64,000 nucleotides of DNA from SIG77 sp045589595. GTDB taxonomy: Bacteria > Verrucomicrobiota > Lentisphaeria > Victivallales > UBA1829. The translations under genes and the position numbers were made by a program. This document shows, piece after piece, positions 8,575 to 16,366 of this stretch. The number at the start of each line of letters is the position of its first letter. Positions within the stretch are counted from its first letter, which is position 1. The notes beneath the pieces are model-generated. The model had not been told where the DNA came from. It searched no databases and saw nothing but the letters and a program-made list of their open reading frames with translations. The DNA lies in contig JAZNPK010000043.1 of assembly GCA_045589595.1 (NCBI GenBank), positions 92,424 through 156,423 on the forward strand. Reading direction: 5' to 3'.

Positions 8575-9390
8575 ATGAACAATTACAAGGATCTTTTCGT
8601 TTGGGGATATGTTCAGAAAACTGTCCCTTCCAGTATTCCGTTTGTGCCGCAAAAATCCTTTTGCAGTTTGGAGACAGCCTGCGACTATATGCATGCCGAC
8701 AGCGCAGTTTTTATGAATTCCACGCACGATATGGCGGAACTTTCTCCGGAATTGCTTCACTATCTTGACGGCAGGAATATTGTTTGCGGTCTGACGCACG
8801 GCGCATACAGAGCGTGCGCGGAGAAAGTCAGTCTCATGTCGCTGCAGTTCCCCAATATCACGGGGGCGATCATCGATGATTTTCTGGATGAAAGCGGACG
8901 CTATAAAGGTCCCAGTGCCGGAATGACGCCACCGGAATTGAAAGAGATCCGCGATGCACTGCGGAAACATAACCCGGACCTGAAACTTTATGTGGTCCGT
9001 TATACCCGGCAGAAACCGGAGGACCTGATCCCCTATCTGCCGTATTTCGATGTGCTGAATCTCTGGGTGTGGTGTTCCACAGAGGATTTTTGGACCGCAA
9101 ATTACCGTGATACCATTGCGGAACTCATCTCACTTTATGATAAACCCATTATGCAGGGACTTTTCCTGCATCATTACGGCTTCAGAAATATCGGAGCAAG
9201 TCCCGCCATGGATATGGATCTGCTGGAAACCCAGTGCGACCGGATCAGTATGGAGCTGCATCAGAAAAATGTGAACGCATTATGTATTCTGCAGAACGGC
9301 TGGTTTTCCGATATCACACACCGCAAGCAGGTACAATTTCTGAAAGATTTTGTGGATTGGCATTACGGCACAACCACGGCAGACAGATAA
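8575..9390 (+). CDS. Conserved-looking hypothetical protein, possibly TIM-barrel
   Basis: A 271-residue soluble protein I cannot assign to a named family. It has no signal peptide or membrane segment. Alternating strand/helix patterns with acidic strand ends (TGAIIDDFLDESG at about 100-112, VLNLWVWCSTEDFW at about 160-173, QGLFLHHYGF at about 195-204) resemble a TIM barrel of the glycosidase or xylose-isomerase type, but no catalytic signature is certain. The start (ATG 8575) is backed by GGGAGAAAG at 7-8 bp; an upstream in-frame ATG at 8536 lacks a site. It stands alone, read divergently from an SGNH hydrolase, and is followed by a decayed region. A carbohydrate-linked role is only a guess from context. 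Confidence 0.7.
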   Translation: MNNYKDLFVWGYVQKTVPSSIPFVPQKSFCSLETACDYMHADSAVFMNSTHDMAELSPELLHYLDGRNIVCGLTHGAYRACAEKVSLMSLQFPNITGAIIDDFLDESGRYKGPSAGMTPPELKEIRDALRKHNPDLKLYVVRYTRQKPEDLIPYLPYFDVLNLWVWCSTEDFWTANYRDTIAELISLYDKPIMQGLFLHHYGFRNIGASPAMDMDLLETQCDRISMELHQKNVNALCILQNGWFSDITHRKQVQFLKDFVDWHYGTTTADR

Positions 9391-9429
9391 AAGCACAAAA
9401 ACTTTCTGCAGATTTTCGGTACTGAAAAA

Positions 9430-9887
9430 TTATTCCAGCGTGAACGTAAAACAGTTGCGTTCATCGGTTTTCCACGCCTGACGCCGGGTGGAGGTGGAAC
9501 CGAAAAAGAACGGGGAAAATGTCGTAGCCTTGATGGTCTTGCGGTCCGGCATGAATTCCAGCAGCCGCAGCCATCCATCGCCGCCGTTTCCGCTGAACCC
9601 GCCGCCGATGCCTTGCGTATTGAAGACCATCTGCGCCACATCTTTGCCATCACTGTTTTTTGCCATCGAAAAACCGACGGAGTGTTCCCAGCTGTCGGGT
9701 TTGCTGACATGCCCGCAGACCACCAGCCGGATATTTTTTGCAGGATGGACCAGTTTCCGGAAGATCTCTTCGCCCGGATTGCCGCCATTATCCGCTGATA
9801 GCTTAATGTGCGGCACGCATCAAGCAATTTCTGATCTTCCGGGCGCACCGGATAAAATGGTTGTTTTACTTTTTTCTTTTTTGCCAT
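9430..9887 (-). pseudogene. Metallophosphoesterase remnant (N-terminal part deleted, frame broken)
   Basis: The 3' part (9430 to about 9805) encodes the C-terminal region of a calcineurin-like metallophosphoesterase: NGGNPGEEIFRKLV, the metal-site strand IRLVVCGHV, then FNTQ and GDGWLRLLEF with a terminal beta-strand tail. The conserved N-terminal metal motifs (DxH, GDxxD, GNHD) are absent. Upstream, a plausible start (ATG 9887 with GGAGAG) leads into MAKKKKVKQPFYPVRPEDQ, which runs into this region in a different frame. The simplest reading is an internal deletion joining two unrelated or distant segments with loss of frame. Confidence 0.7.
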
Positions 9888-10067
9888 AACGCTCTCCATA
9901 TAAAAATGATTTATGATACAATATAATGCATGTAAGTGGACTTTTTGCGTCCACCCTGTAAATGTTTTAGAGAAAAATTGCAGTATAACAGCATCATGCA
10001 GAAAAGATTTCCAATCGTGAAGGAAAAAAACTTTGGATTTTATTTTGCTGCCACCCGTCACTACTGT

Positions 10068-10084
10068 CCGGTAAAAATTACCGG
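10068..10084. repeat. Short palindrome CCGGTAA-aaa-TTACCGG
   Basis: A perfect 7-bp inverted repeat with a 3-bp loop, about 90 bp ahead of the IS4-type transposase remnant. It may mark the left end of the former element; the matching right end was not found, consistent with truncation. Confidence 0.35.
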
Positions 10085-10172
10085 AGTTAATTGAAATTGT
10101 CGGGAGTTGTTATATACTAAAAACGCTCAAATCTTTAATATTTAACACGAAAGTCCCGAACCACATATTACT

Positions 10173-10446
10173 ATGGCATATTTTCTCAACTTTTCAACTT
10201 CATACCCGATATCGTTTTGAAAAAATCGTAAAAAAGTCAGGCGGAGACTGATATTGCAAACATTTCACCGCATGGAAACAATTTTTGACTTTGCTTTTTG
10301 CTCAAATTTCCGGCAGGGATTCTTTGCGTGAAATTGAAAACGCTTTGCTTGCCAACCACAAACGCCTTTATCACCCCGGCATGGAAGCTGTGGCGAAATC
10401 CACGCTTTCCGAAGCAATGAACCGCCGCAATCCGGAATTACGATAA
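10173..10446 (+). pseudogene. IS4-family transposase N-terminal remnant (DUF4372-like)
   Basis: Read across frames, this stretch gives the N-terminal DNA-binding region of an IS4-type transposase. QLFNFIPDIV is followed, after a frameshift, by FEKIVKKSGGD, an in-frame stop near 10249, then HFTAWKQFLTLLFAQISGRD with SLREIENALLANHKRLYH and STLSEAMNRRNPELR before a stop at 10446. The DDE catalytic part is missing entirely. A frameshift, a nonsense codon and truncation make it non-functional. It suggests past insertion activity next to the broken metallophosphoesterase. Confidence 0.75.
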
Positions 10447-10533
10447 GACCGGAAGAAAAAAACAAGGGGTCCACACAAAATAAACGGAAAATCCGAAGAT
10501 CCGCCGGAGATTTCTGAATTTGCGCTGAAAAGA

Positions 10534-10827
10534 TCAGTTCTGTGTTTTCTGCGCCCGTTTCACCCGGGCGAGATAGATGTGGGAAAGGATCAGGTCCGTG
10601 GATACCAGTGCCAGATCCAGAAGATAGATCCAGATCAGCCATTCGTTCCATTCGCCTTTGATGATCTTGCTGCCGATGCCGCAGAGATAACCGCTGATGA
10701 TCAGATACTGGAAAATAAAACTTTTTCCCATGGGGTTTTTGACGCGGATCGTTTTTGCGATCTGCATCGGCCAACTCGCGCCGAAGGCGAGAAGCATCAG
10801 TCCTTCAAGAATTTTTGCGTATTCCAT
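10534..10827 (-). CDS. Small membrane protein, PQ-loop/SemiSWEET-like
   Basis: A 97-residue predicted inner-membrane protein with three hydrophobic helices (about 5-22, 38-52 and 62-84). The first helix and loop, GASWPMQIAKTIRVKNPMGK, resemble the PQ-loop pattern of SemiSWEET-type sugar transporters (G..SF.PQ..KT...K), and the chain length and three-helix layout match that half-transporter class. The PQ itself is PM here, so the assignment is tentative. It lies 96 bp downstream of the GH99-like gene on the same strand and has its own promoter-like sequence. A role in sugar uptake fits the neighbourhood but is unproven. Confidence 0.6.
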   Translation of the reverse strand: MEYAKILEGLMLLAFGASWPMQIAKTIRVKNPMGKSFIFQYLIISGYLCGIGSKIIKGEWNEWLIWIYLLDLALVSTDLILSHIYLARVKRAQKTQN

Positions 10828-10865
10828 TTTGCAGTGCCGCTTTCTCTGTTATGTTTATGCCATTT

Positions 10866-10893
10866 AAAGTAGCATAACATCTGCTTTTTTCAA
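10866..10893 (-). promoter_or_regulatory. Sigma-70-type promoter for the small membrane protein
   Basis: Minus-strand TTGAAA (10893-10888), 16-bp spacer, TACTTT (10871-10866), about 40 bp upstream of the ATG at 10827. Confidence 0.5.
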
Positions 10894-10923
10894 GCGGAAA
10901 ATCTGAAAGAGCGGATCTCTGCG

Positions 10924-12051
10924 TTACTTTGTTTGAAAGACTTCCCGAACGGCGTCCAGGTAGGCGGTCCCGTATTTCTGATCCGGCTCCAGATAACTGC
11001 CCTCGGTCCATTCATTCCAGCTGTTGATGGTCATAAACGGGTGCGGCTGGGATCGGGCTTCCAGTTTTTTACGGATATCTGCCAGTGCCTGTTTGAAGCG
11101 TTCCGGCGTATTGTTGACGAGGACACAGCCGTAGGGGTAGGCATTGGTTCCGGTCCACTCCGCATCGGCGCGGGTGCGCGGGGAGGTGTCCCAGCCCACT
11201 GTCACATTGGGATAATATTCCAGCGGCGCCTTCGCCATAAAGTCGTCCATGAACTTGAAATAGCCGTCGCGGACAACACCGTAATCGCATGTGGGACCGG
11301 GGACCCAGACGTGATGCGCCCACACATAACTGGAAGTGCTGTCGAAGCCCAGCGCCGCCGCCAGTTCGCCGGGATCGGCAGGTGTGGTCTCGCCGGGCAG
11401 AACGGGTTTGCCCCACACGACCGCGTTCAGATGGACGCCCGGCAGTCCCGCATCGGTACAATCTTTCCGGAACTGTTCCAAGGCGTTCCGTGCCGCCTCT
11501 GTGCTGCCGAAGATCGCCACAAATTTTGCCAGTTCGTAGATCGAAAAATAAGGTTTGCCGTCGATGTGGAAATATTCCGGACGGCTGAAATAATTTTCGA
11601 TATGGATCCTGCAGATCTTCCGGAATGTTTCCGGCGTGACGAGTCCGCCGTAGAGAAGGGGGAAATTATTTTTTTCCGCCGGATGGATATCCAGCCAGTC
11701 GTGATTCGCCCACATGGTGCAGAATTTGAGTCTGTTCCGGTTGGGTGCATTGAAGAATCCCTCCTCAAGCGCCCGGTTCAGAAAGGGGCCGTCATCGTAG
11801 TGATACCAGTCGAAAATAAACACATCGATCCCCGCATCGGCGGCGGCATCGATCTTCTGCGCCATAGCTGCGGGCGATTTTTCATCGGTATAACCCCACA
11901 GGGGGATCCGTGGCTGATGATGCCCTTCAAAACGGGGAACAGATTGTTTGACGACCTCCCATTCGCTCCAGTTTCTGCCGTGGAATGTTTCATTCCGCAT
12001 GTCGCCTGTATGGTAATTCGGGAAGTAATAACAGCCGAGTGTCAAGTCCAT
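10924..12051 (-). CDS. Glycoside hydrolase family 99-like (WbsX-type) protein
   Basis: A 375-residue protein of the GH99-like/WbsX domain family, found in glycan biosynthesis loci and in polysaccharide degraders. Hallmarks are the N-terminal YYFPNYHTGD strand, NWSEWEVVKQ, the central FIFDWYHYDDGPFLNRALEE, and the C-terminal MTINSWNEWTEGSYLEPD with paired acidic residues. These match endo-mannanase-like GH99 relatives with a TIM-barrel fold. No signal peptide is visible, so it probably acts in the cytoplasm on imported oligosaccharides or on cell-envelope precursors. It is monocistronic behind a strong promoter. Confidence 0.88.
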   Translation of the reverse strand: MDLTLGCYYFPNYHTGDMRNETFHGRNWSEWEVVKQSVPRFEGHHQPRIPLWGYTDEKSPAAMAQKIDAAADAGIDVFIFDWYHYDDGPFLNRALEEGFFNAPNRNRLKFCTMWANHDWLDIHPAEKNNFPLLYGGLVTPETFRKICRIHIENYFSRPEYFHIDGKPYFSIYELAKFVAIFGSTEAARNALEQFRKDCTDAGLPGVHLNAVVWGKPVLPGETTPADPGELAAALGFDSTSSYVWAHHVWVPGPTCDYGVVRDGYFKFMDDFMAKAPLEYYPNVTVGWDTSPRTRADAEWTGTNAYPYGCVLVNNTPERFKQALADIRKKLEARSQPHPFMTINSWNEWTEGSYLEPDQKYGTAYLDAVREVFQTK

Positions 12052-12081
12052 ATCTCATCTCCTGCGTTGGACGTTTTTTAT

Positions 12082-12110
12082 ACAGTAAAGCTCCGTGCGC
12101 GGAATGTCAA
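12082..12110 (-). promoter_or_regulatory. Strong sigma-70 promoter for the GH99-like gene
   Basis: Minus-strand consensus TTGACA (12110-12105), 17-bp spacer, TACTGT (12087-12082), about 30 bp upstream of the ATG. Confidence 0.65.
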
Positions 12111-12148
12111 GCCACTGAAAAATTATTTTATTTTCCGGCATGCTGTTC

Positions 12149-12177
12149 TTGACTCCGGCGCGTTTATGTATTATAAT
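12149..12177 (+). promoter_or_regulatory. Strong sigma-70 promoter for the large repeat protein
   Basis: TTGACT (12149-12154), 17-bp spacer, perfect TATAAT (12172-12177), 58 bp upstream of the ATG at 12236. Confidence 0.75.
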
Positions 12178-12235
12178 TATATTGCGGGATATGGTTTTGA
12201 ACAGAGATGAAATAACTTTTTACGGGGGTAAAAAA

Positions 12236-15200
12236 ATGAGCCTGGAAAAAACATTGACAGTTGAAACGGTCGGGGATGCGGCAGAAATGGTTTCATCCGC
12301 CGCTGCAGTTACAATCGCCGCTTCCGATGCGGAAATCCTGCCGGATTCCGATGGCGGCGTGATCACCTCCGGGACCGTGACCACCATCGACGGTGTGCCG
12401 GAACTGGAATACATGCACGGCTGTACCGCCACTGTGATCGGTATGATCTTCGGTTATTACGACCGGAACGGGTACAAGGGCTACGATTTTTCCAACCTTA
12501 TTGACGGAAAAGCTGAACTTGATGCCAGAGGTCTGGACGGCAATATCCACGATATGGACGCCTTCGATACCAATCTGGGATCTGCCGTGGCTTCTGAAGA
12601 ATTTGTGGCGCGTTTTGTCGGCACGACTCCGGCAAAGGAATTTCAGTATTCCTTCACCCAGTCCGGCAGCAATCTGTACCTGAATACATCCGCATGGAAC
12701 TGTATTGCCGACTATATCGGGACGGGGCAGTACTGGCGTCACAATACGGACAACTTCACGTCCCATTACTATGATACGCTCGCCGACATCAAAAACTACA
12801 CATTCACGCTCGAAATTTCAGATTCCTCTACCGGAAAAACTGTGGATGTCCCGGCAAAATATGTTGATCTGCTCTACGGACTTGATCTGTACGTCACCTC
12901 CCGCGGATACAGTCTGGATGAAGATAAGACCCTGACCTCCTATGTCGATACCTACGAAGATAAAAACGGGACATTCACCTTCGAAGATTACAAGGCGGAG
13001 ATCGATGCCGGAAGATGCGTGATCATATCCATCGAAGGTCATGCCATGCTCGGTTACGGATACGATGACAGCACCGATGAAGTCATTTTTGACGATACTT
13101 ACAGACGGGATCAGCGGATGGAATGGGGCGGCAGTTACTACTATTCCGGCAGGTCCCGCGAAATGAGAAGCGTTACCACCATCGTGCTGGATACCACCGG
13201 TGAAAGTGCCTGGGTCCTGCCCGTACCCGATGCCCCTGAAAATCTCACTGCCAGTACCACCGCGCCGACCAATCAGAACGTGACTGTCACCGCCTCTTTC
13301 GATCCGGACGCATACGCCAACTGGTATTCGCTCAACCAGGGACAATCCTGGAAGCGCTATTACTCCTCCGGTGTTACAGTTTCAAGCAATCTTACCGTCA
13401 GTTTCAAAAGTACAAACAAAAACGGTGCGTCATCCAAGTCGGTCCATTACAAAGTCTCCAACATTGATAAAACTGCTCCGAATGCCCCCACGGTCGCCGT
13501 CAGCACCACTGCCGCCAATGTGTCCACGGTCACTGTCTCCGCCACATTCAGCAGTGATTCGGCGAAGAAACAGTATTCCTACGACAACTCTGTCTGGTAC
13601 ACCTATCGCGGCAGCATCACGCTCTCCGCAAACGATACCCTCTATTTCCGGGGCATCGACGCTGCCGGAAATATTTCTGCTGTTGCTTCAAAGACCGTCA
13701 GCAATATTGCCGTTGCCGATGATCTGGAGAAACCGGTGATCACCGCCAGTACCACCGCCGCCACCAACAAAGATGTGATCCTGTGGGCGGATTCCGGCGA
13801 CAAGGCAGTGAAAGTGGAATATTCCAGAAACAATGCCGACTGGTTCACTTATGACGAAGCCACCGGCGTTTCCATGGCAGCCAACGGGACCGCTTATTTC
13901 CGCAGTGTCAATATTACCGGTGTGAAATCTGCGGTGACCACGTACAAGGTCACCAATATCGACAAAGTCGCGCCCACGGCGCCCACCACCGCTGTCAGCA
14001 CCACATCTTCCAATGTGAAATCCGTTACGGTCACCGCGTCTTACAGCAGCGATTCCGCCAAAAAGGAATATTCTTTCGACAAAACCGTCTGGCAGACGTA
14101 TTCCGGCGGTGTGACCGTGACCGAAAACAGAAGTCTGTATTTCCGCGGAACCGACGCCGCCGGAAACCATTCGTCCATCACTGCGCGGACCATCAGCAAC
14201 ATTGCGGCAAATACTGTGACAACGCCCACGGTCACCGCCAGTACCACCAAGCCCACAAATCAGAATGTGGTCCTGACCGCCACATACACCACGGGCGGTT
14301 CCATTGAATATTCGCTCGACTATGAAATCTGGCAGTCCTGTCCCGCAGGCGGAAAACTGACCGTTACGCAGAATGCCACCATCTTTTTCCGCGGAGTGGA
14401 TAAATTCGGCAACCGTTCCGCGGCAAAACATTTCACCGTCAGCAATATCGACAAGACCGCACCCGCCAAGCCTACGGTCAGTGTCAGCACCTCGAAAAAG
14501 ACCGAAGGGACCGTTACCGTTTACGCCGCTTTCGACAGCGATGCAAGTACCCGGCAGTACAGCCTCGACAACAAAACGTGGAAGACTTATTCCTCCGGCG
14601 TTTCCATGTCGAAAAACGGGACCGTTTATTTCCGGGGTGTGGATGCCGCCGGAAACCGTTCCGCAGTGGCGTCGTACAAAGTCAGCAATATTGTGGACCA
14701 GACCGCGCCCACAGGCGGCAAGATCACGCTGAAACAGACATCCGGCACCAGCGTTTCCGTTTCCATCAGCGGCTTCACAGACAAAGGCGGGATCGCACGT
14801 TATGACGTCTATCTGGCGGGTAAAAAGATCGGGTCCACCACAAGCACGGCTTATACCTACAAAGCCGCGTCCCAGCTCACCGGCACACTGAAATTTTCCG
14901 TGAAGGCGGTCGATACCTCCGGCAATGTGTCCGCCGGAAGATCCGCATCCCTGACCACAAAAAAATTCACCGTTCTGACCGTTGTCGGCACTGCCACCGA
15001 AAAGACCACGACTCTGAAATGGAATCCTGTCACGATGGCCGAACCGCTCAAGCAGTACGAGATTTCCATTGCGGGCGTGAAGAAAGTGTACAAGAGCAAG
15101 ACCAACAGCGTCACCATCAAGAAACTGGCGGCGGGCAATCAGAAATTTACGGTGTACGCCGTGGACAAGGCGAAGAACCGCAAACTGGTTGCCTCCAATG

Positions 15201-16297
15201 AAGAGATCCACATTAAAGACGTTACTGCGCCCAAAGGCGGCAGACTCAAACTCACCCAGAAGAGCCAGAACAGCGTCCAGATCGCCATCAGCAACTTCAA
15301 GGACAATGTGGGCGTAAAGAGTTACGAGGTCTATCTCGGCAGTACAAAAGTCGGCACGACCACAAGTTCCAGTTATACTTACAACGGCAAGGACCTTGGC
15401 GGGAAATTGCAGTTCAGCGTGTACGCAGTTGACGCCGCCGGAAACAAATCCAAGGCAAAAAAAGCATCCATCAAGATCAAGGATGCCACCGCGCCGACGA
15501 AAGTCACGGGACTGAAAGTTTCCGGTACGCCCAACGAAAAGACTTCCGTTCTGACATGGACCGCCGCAAAGGACAATGTGGGCGTGACGCAGTACGAGAT
15601 CAAGGTCTCCGGCAGCACGAAAGTTTACAAGAGCAAGACCAACAGCGTCACCATCAAGAAGTTGACGCCCGGCAAGCATACTTACACGGTGACCGCCATC
15701 GACAAGGCGAAGAACCGCAGTACGGTCTCCGCGTCTGCCGCCTTCACGGTGAAGGACATCACTGCGCCCAAGGGCGGCAGCGTTAAACTGGCGCAGTCCG
15801 GCAACACCATCAAGTTCACCATCAGCAAGTTCAAAGACAACGTTGGCGTCAAGAGTTACGAGGTCTACCTCGGCGATAAAAAAGTCGGCACAACATCAAG
15901 CGCGGCTTACACATACAAAGGCGCGTTGACGGCAGGGAAGATGCAATTCAGTGTTGTTGCGGTTGACGCCGCGGGGAACAAATCCAAGGCGAAGAAGGCG
16001 TCCATCAAAGTGACTCCCGTTGCCGACAAGACCGGCGATGCATTGACGGAATTTCTGCCGGACAGCACCGGGTCTGTTGATCTGGCGGCATGGAACGATC
16101 AGAACAGCGGTCTGAACGGCGGTGACGATCTTCCCGGCGGTCTGCTGCCAGACAGTGACGGGGACATGCTTTGCGGTACGGATCTCATTGATCTGGGCGA
16201 ACTTACCGGCAACACAGACAACGCCGTCGGCGCTGTTGATCTGCTGAATGACGACCTCAAGAACAAGAGCAACGGCTTCAACGGAACGCTCGCCTGA
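12236..16297 (+). CDS. Large surface-type protein: C39-like cysteine peptidase domain plus 11 beta-sandwich repeats
   Basis: A 1353-residue protein. An acidic N-terminal leader (about 1-45) without a Sec signal peptide is followed by a papain-like/C39-type domain. The candidate nucleophile is Cys63 in MHGCTATVIGMIFGYYDRNG; the His is His269 in IEGHAMLGYGYD, with FDDTY just after. Six Ig-like repeats of about 80 residues follow (about 13225-14710; recurring YFRGxDAAGNxSAV and SNIDKTAP), then five alternating Fn3-like repeats (14711-16017; SYEVYLGxxKVGTT and YKSKTNSVTIKK). An Asp/Gly-rich tail contains LPDSDGD, echoing LPDSDGG near the N-terminus. Start chosen for its GGGGG-type site 8 bp upstream. 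An adhesin-like or secreted protease role is inferred. With no signal peptide, the export route (perhaps type I) is unknown. Confidence 0.85.
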   Translation: MSLEKTLTVETVGDAAEMVSSAAAVTIAASDAEILPDSDGGVITSGTVTTIDGVPELEYMHGCTATVIGMIFGYYDRNGYKGYDFSNLIDGKAELDARGLDGNIHDMDAFDTNLGSAVASEEFVARFVGTTPAKEFQYSFTQSGSNLYLNTSAWNCIADYIGTGQYWRHNTDNFTSHYYDTLADIKNYTFTLEISDSSTGKTVDVPAKYVDLLYGLDLYVTSRGYSLDEDKTLTSYVDTYEDKNGTFTFEDYKAEIDAGRCVIISIEGHAMLGYGYDDSTDEVIFDDTYRRDQRMEWGGSYYYSGRSREMRSVTTIVLDTTGESAWVLPVPDAPENLTASTTAPTNQNVTVTASFDPDAYANWYSLNQGQSWKRYYSSGVTVSSNLTVSFKSTNKNGASSKSVHYKVSNIDKTAPNAPTVAVSTTAANVSTVTVSATFSSDSAKKQYSYDNSVWYTYRGSITLSANDTLYFRGIDAAGNISAVASKTVSNIAVADDLEKPVITASTTAATNKDVILWADSGDKAVKVEYSRNNADWFTYDEATGVSMAANGTAYFRSVNITGVKSAVTTYKVTNIDKVAPTAPTTAVSTTSSNVKSVTVTASYSSDSAKKEYSFDKTVWQTYSGGVTVTENRSLYFRGTDAAGNHSSITARTISNIAANTVTTPTVTASTTKPTNQNVVLTATYTTGGSIEYSLDYEIWQSCPAGGKLTVTQNATIFFRGVDKFGNRSAAKHFTVSNIDKTAPAKPTVSVSTSKKTEGTVTVYAAFDSDASTRQYSLDNKTWKTYSSGVSMSKNGTVYFRGVDAAGNRSAVASYKVSNIVDQTAPTGGKITLKQTSGTSVSVSISGFTDKGGIARYDVYLAGKKIGSTTSTAYTYKAASQLTGTLKFSVKAVDTSGNVSAGRSASLTTKKFTVLTVVGTATEKTTTLKWNPVTMAEPLKQYEISIAGVKKVYKSKTNSVTIKKLAAGNQKFTVYAVDKAKNRKLVASNEEIHIKDVTAPKGGRLKLTQKSQNSVQIAISNFKDNVGVKSYEVYLGSTKVGTTTSSSYTYNGKDLGGKLQFSVYAVDAAGNKSKAKKASIKIKDATAPTKVTGLKVSGTPNEKTSVLTWTAAKDNVGVTQYEIKVSGSTKVYKSKTNSVTIKKLTPGKHTYTVTAIDKAKNRSTVSASAAFTVKDITAPKGGSVKLAQSGNTIKFTISKFKDNVGVKSYEVYLGDKKVGTTSSAAYTYKGALTAGKMQFSVVAVDAAGNKSKAKKASIKVTPVADKTGDALTEFLPDSTGSVDLAAWNDQNSGLNGGDDLPGGLLPDSDGDMLCGTDLIDLGELTGNTDNAVGAVDLLNDDLKNKSNGFNGTLA
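13225..16017 (+). repeat. Eleven tandem protein-domain repeats (six Ig-like, five Fn3-like)
   Basis: The middle of the surface-protein gene consists of about 240-270-bp units. Type A occurs six times (to about 14710). Types B and C then alternate B-C-B-C-B. DNA identity is locally very high: the segment encoding KSKTNSVTIKK is almost the same at about 15090 and 15630, showing recent duplication. Confidence 0.85.
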
Positions 16298-16311
16298 TCA
16301 CCTCAAAAAAC

Positions 16312-16353
16312 AAAACTGCCGGACTCCCGCAACGGTACTCCGGCAGTTTTTTT
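16312..16353. terminator. Bidirectional intrinsic terminator
   Basis: Stem AAAACTGCCGGA / TCCGGCAGTTTT (16312-16323 with 16339-16350), followed by a T-tract on the plus strand and preceded by an A-tract that serves the minus strand. It separates the convergent repeat-protein and esterase genes. Confidence 0.85.
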
Positions 16354-16366
16354 GTGGCGCTGTTCT

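Noticed and set aside
9363..10061. A 232-codon minus-strand frame covering the metallophosphoesterase remnant
   Set aside because: Only the first part after ATG 9887 looks like protein; beyond about 9805 it reads the phosphoesterase remnant in the wrong frame, so it is part of the pseudogene and not an intact gene.
13688..15679. A 663-codon minus-strand frame inside the surface repeat protein
   Set aside because: Mirror of the tandem repeats on the plus strand; repetitive Gly/His/Asp-rich composition reflects the sense repeats.
13225..16017. Regular repeats that might suggest a CRISPR array or satellite
   Set aside because: The units are about 240-270 bp, in frame and encode Ig/Fn3-like domains; there are no short identical repeats with unique spacers.
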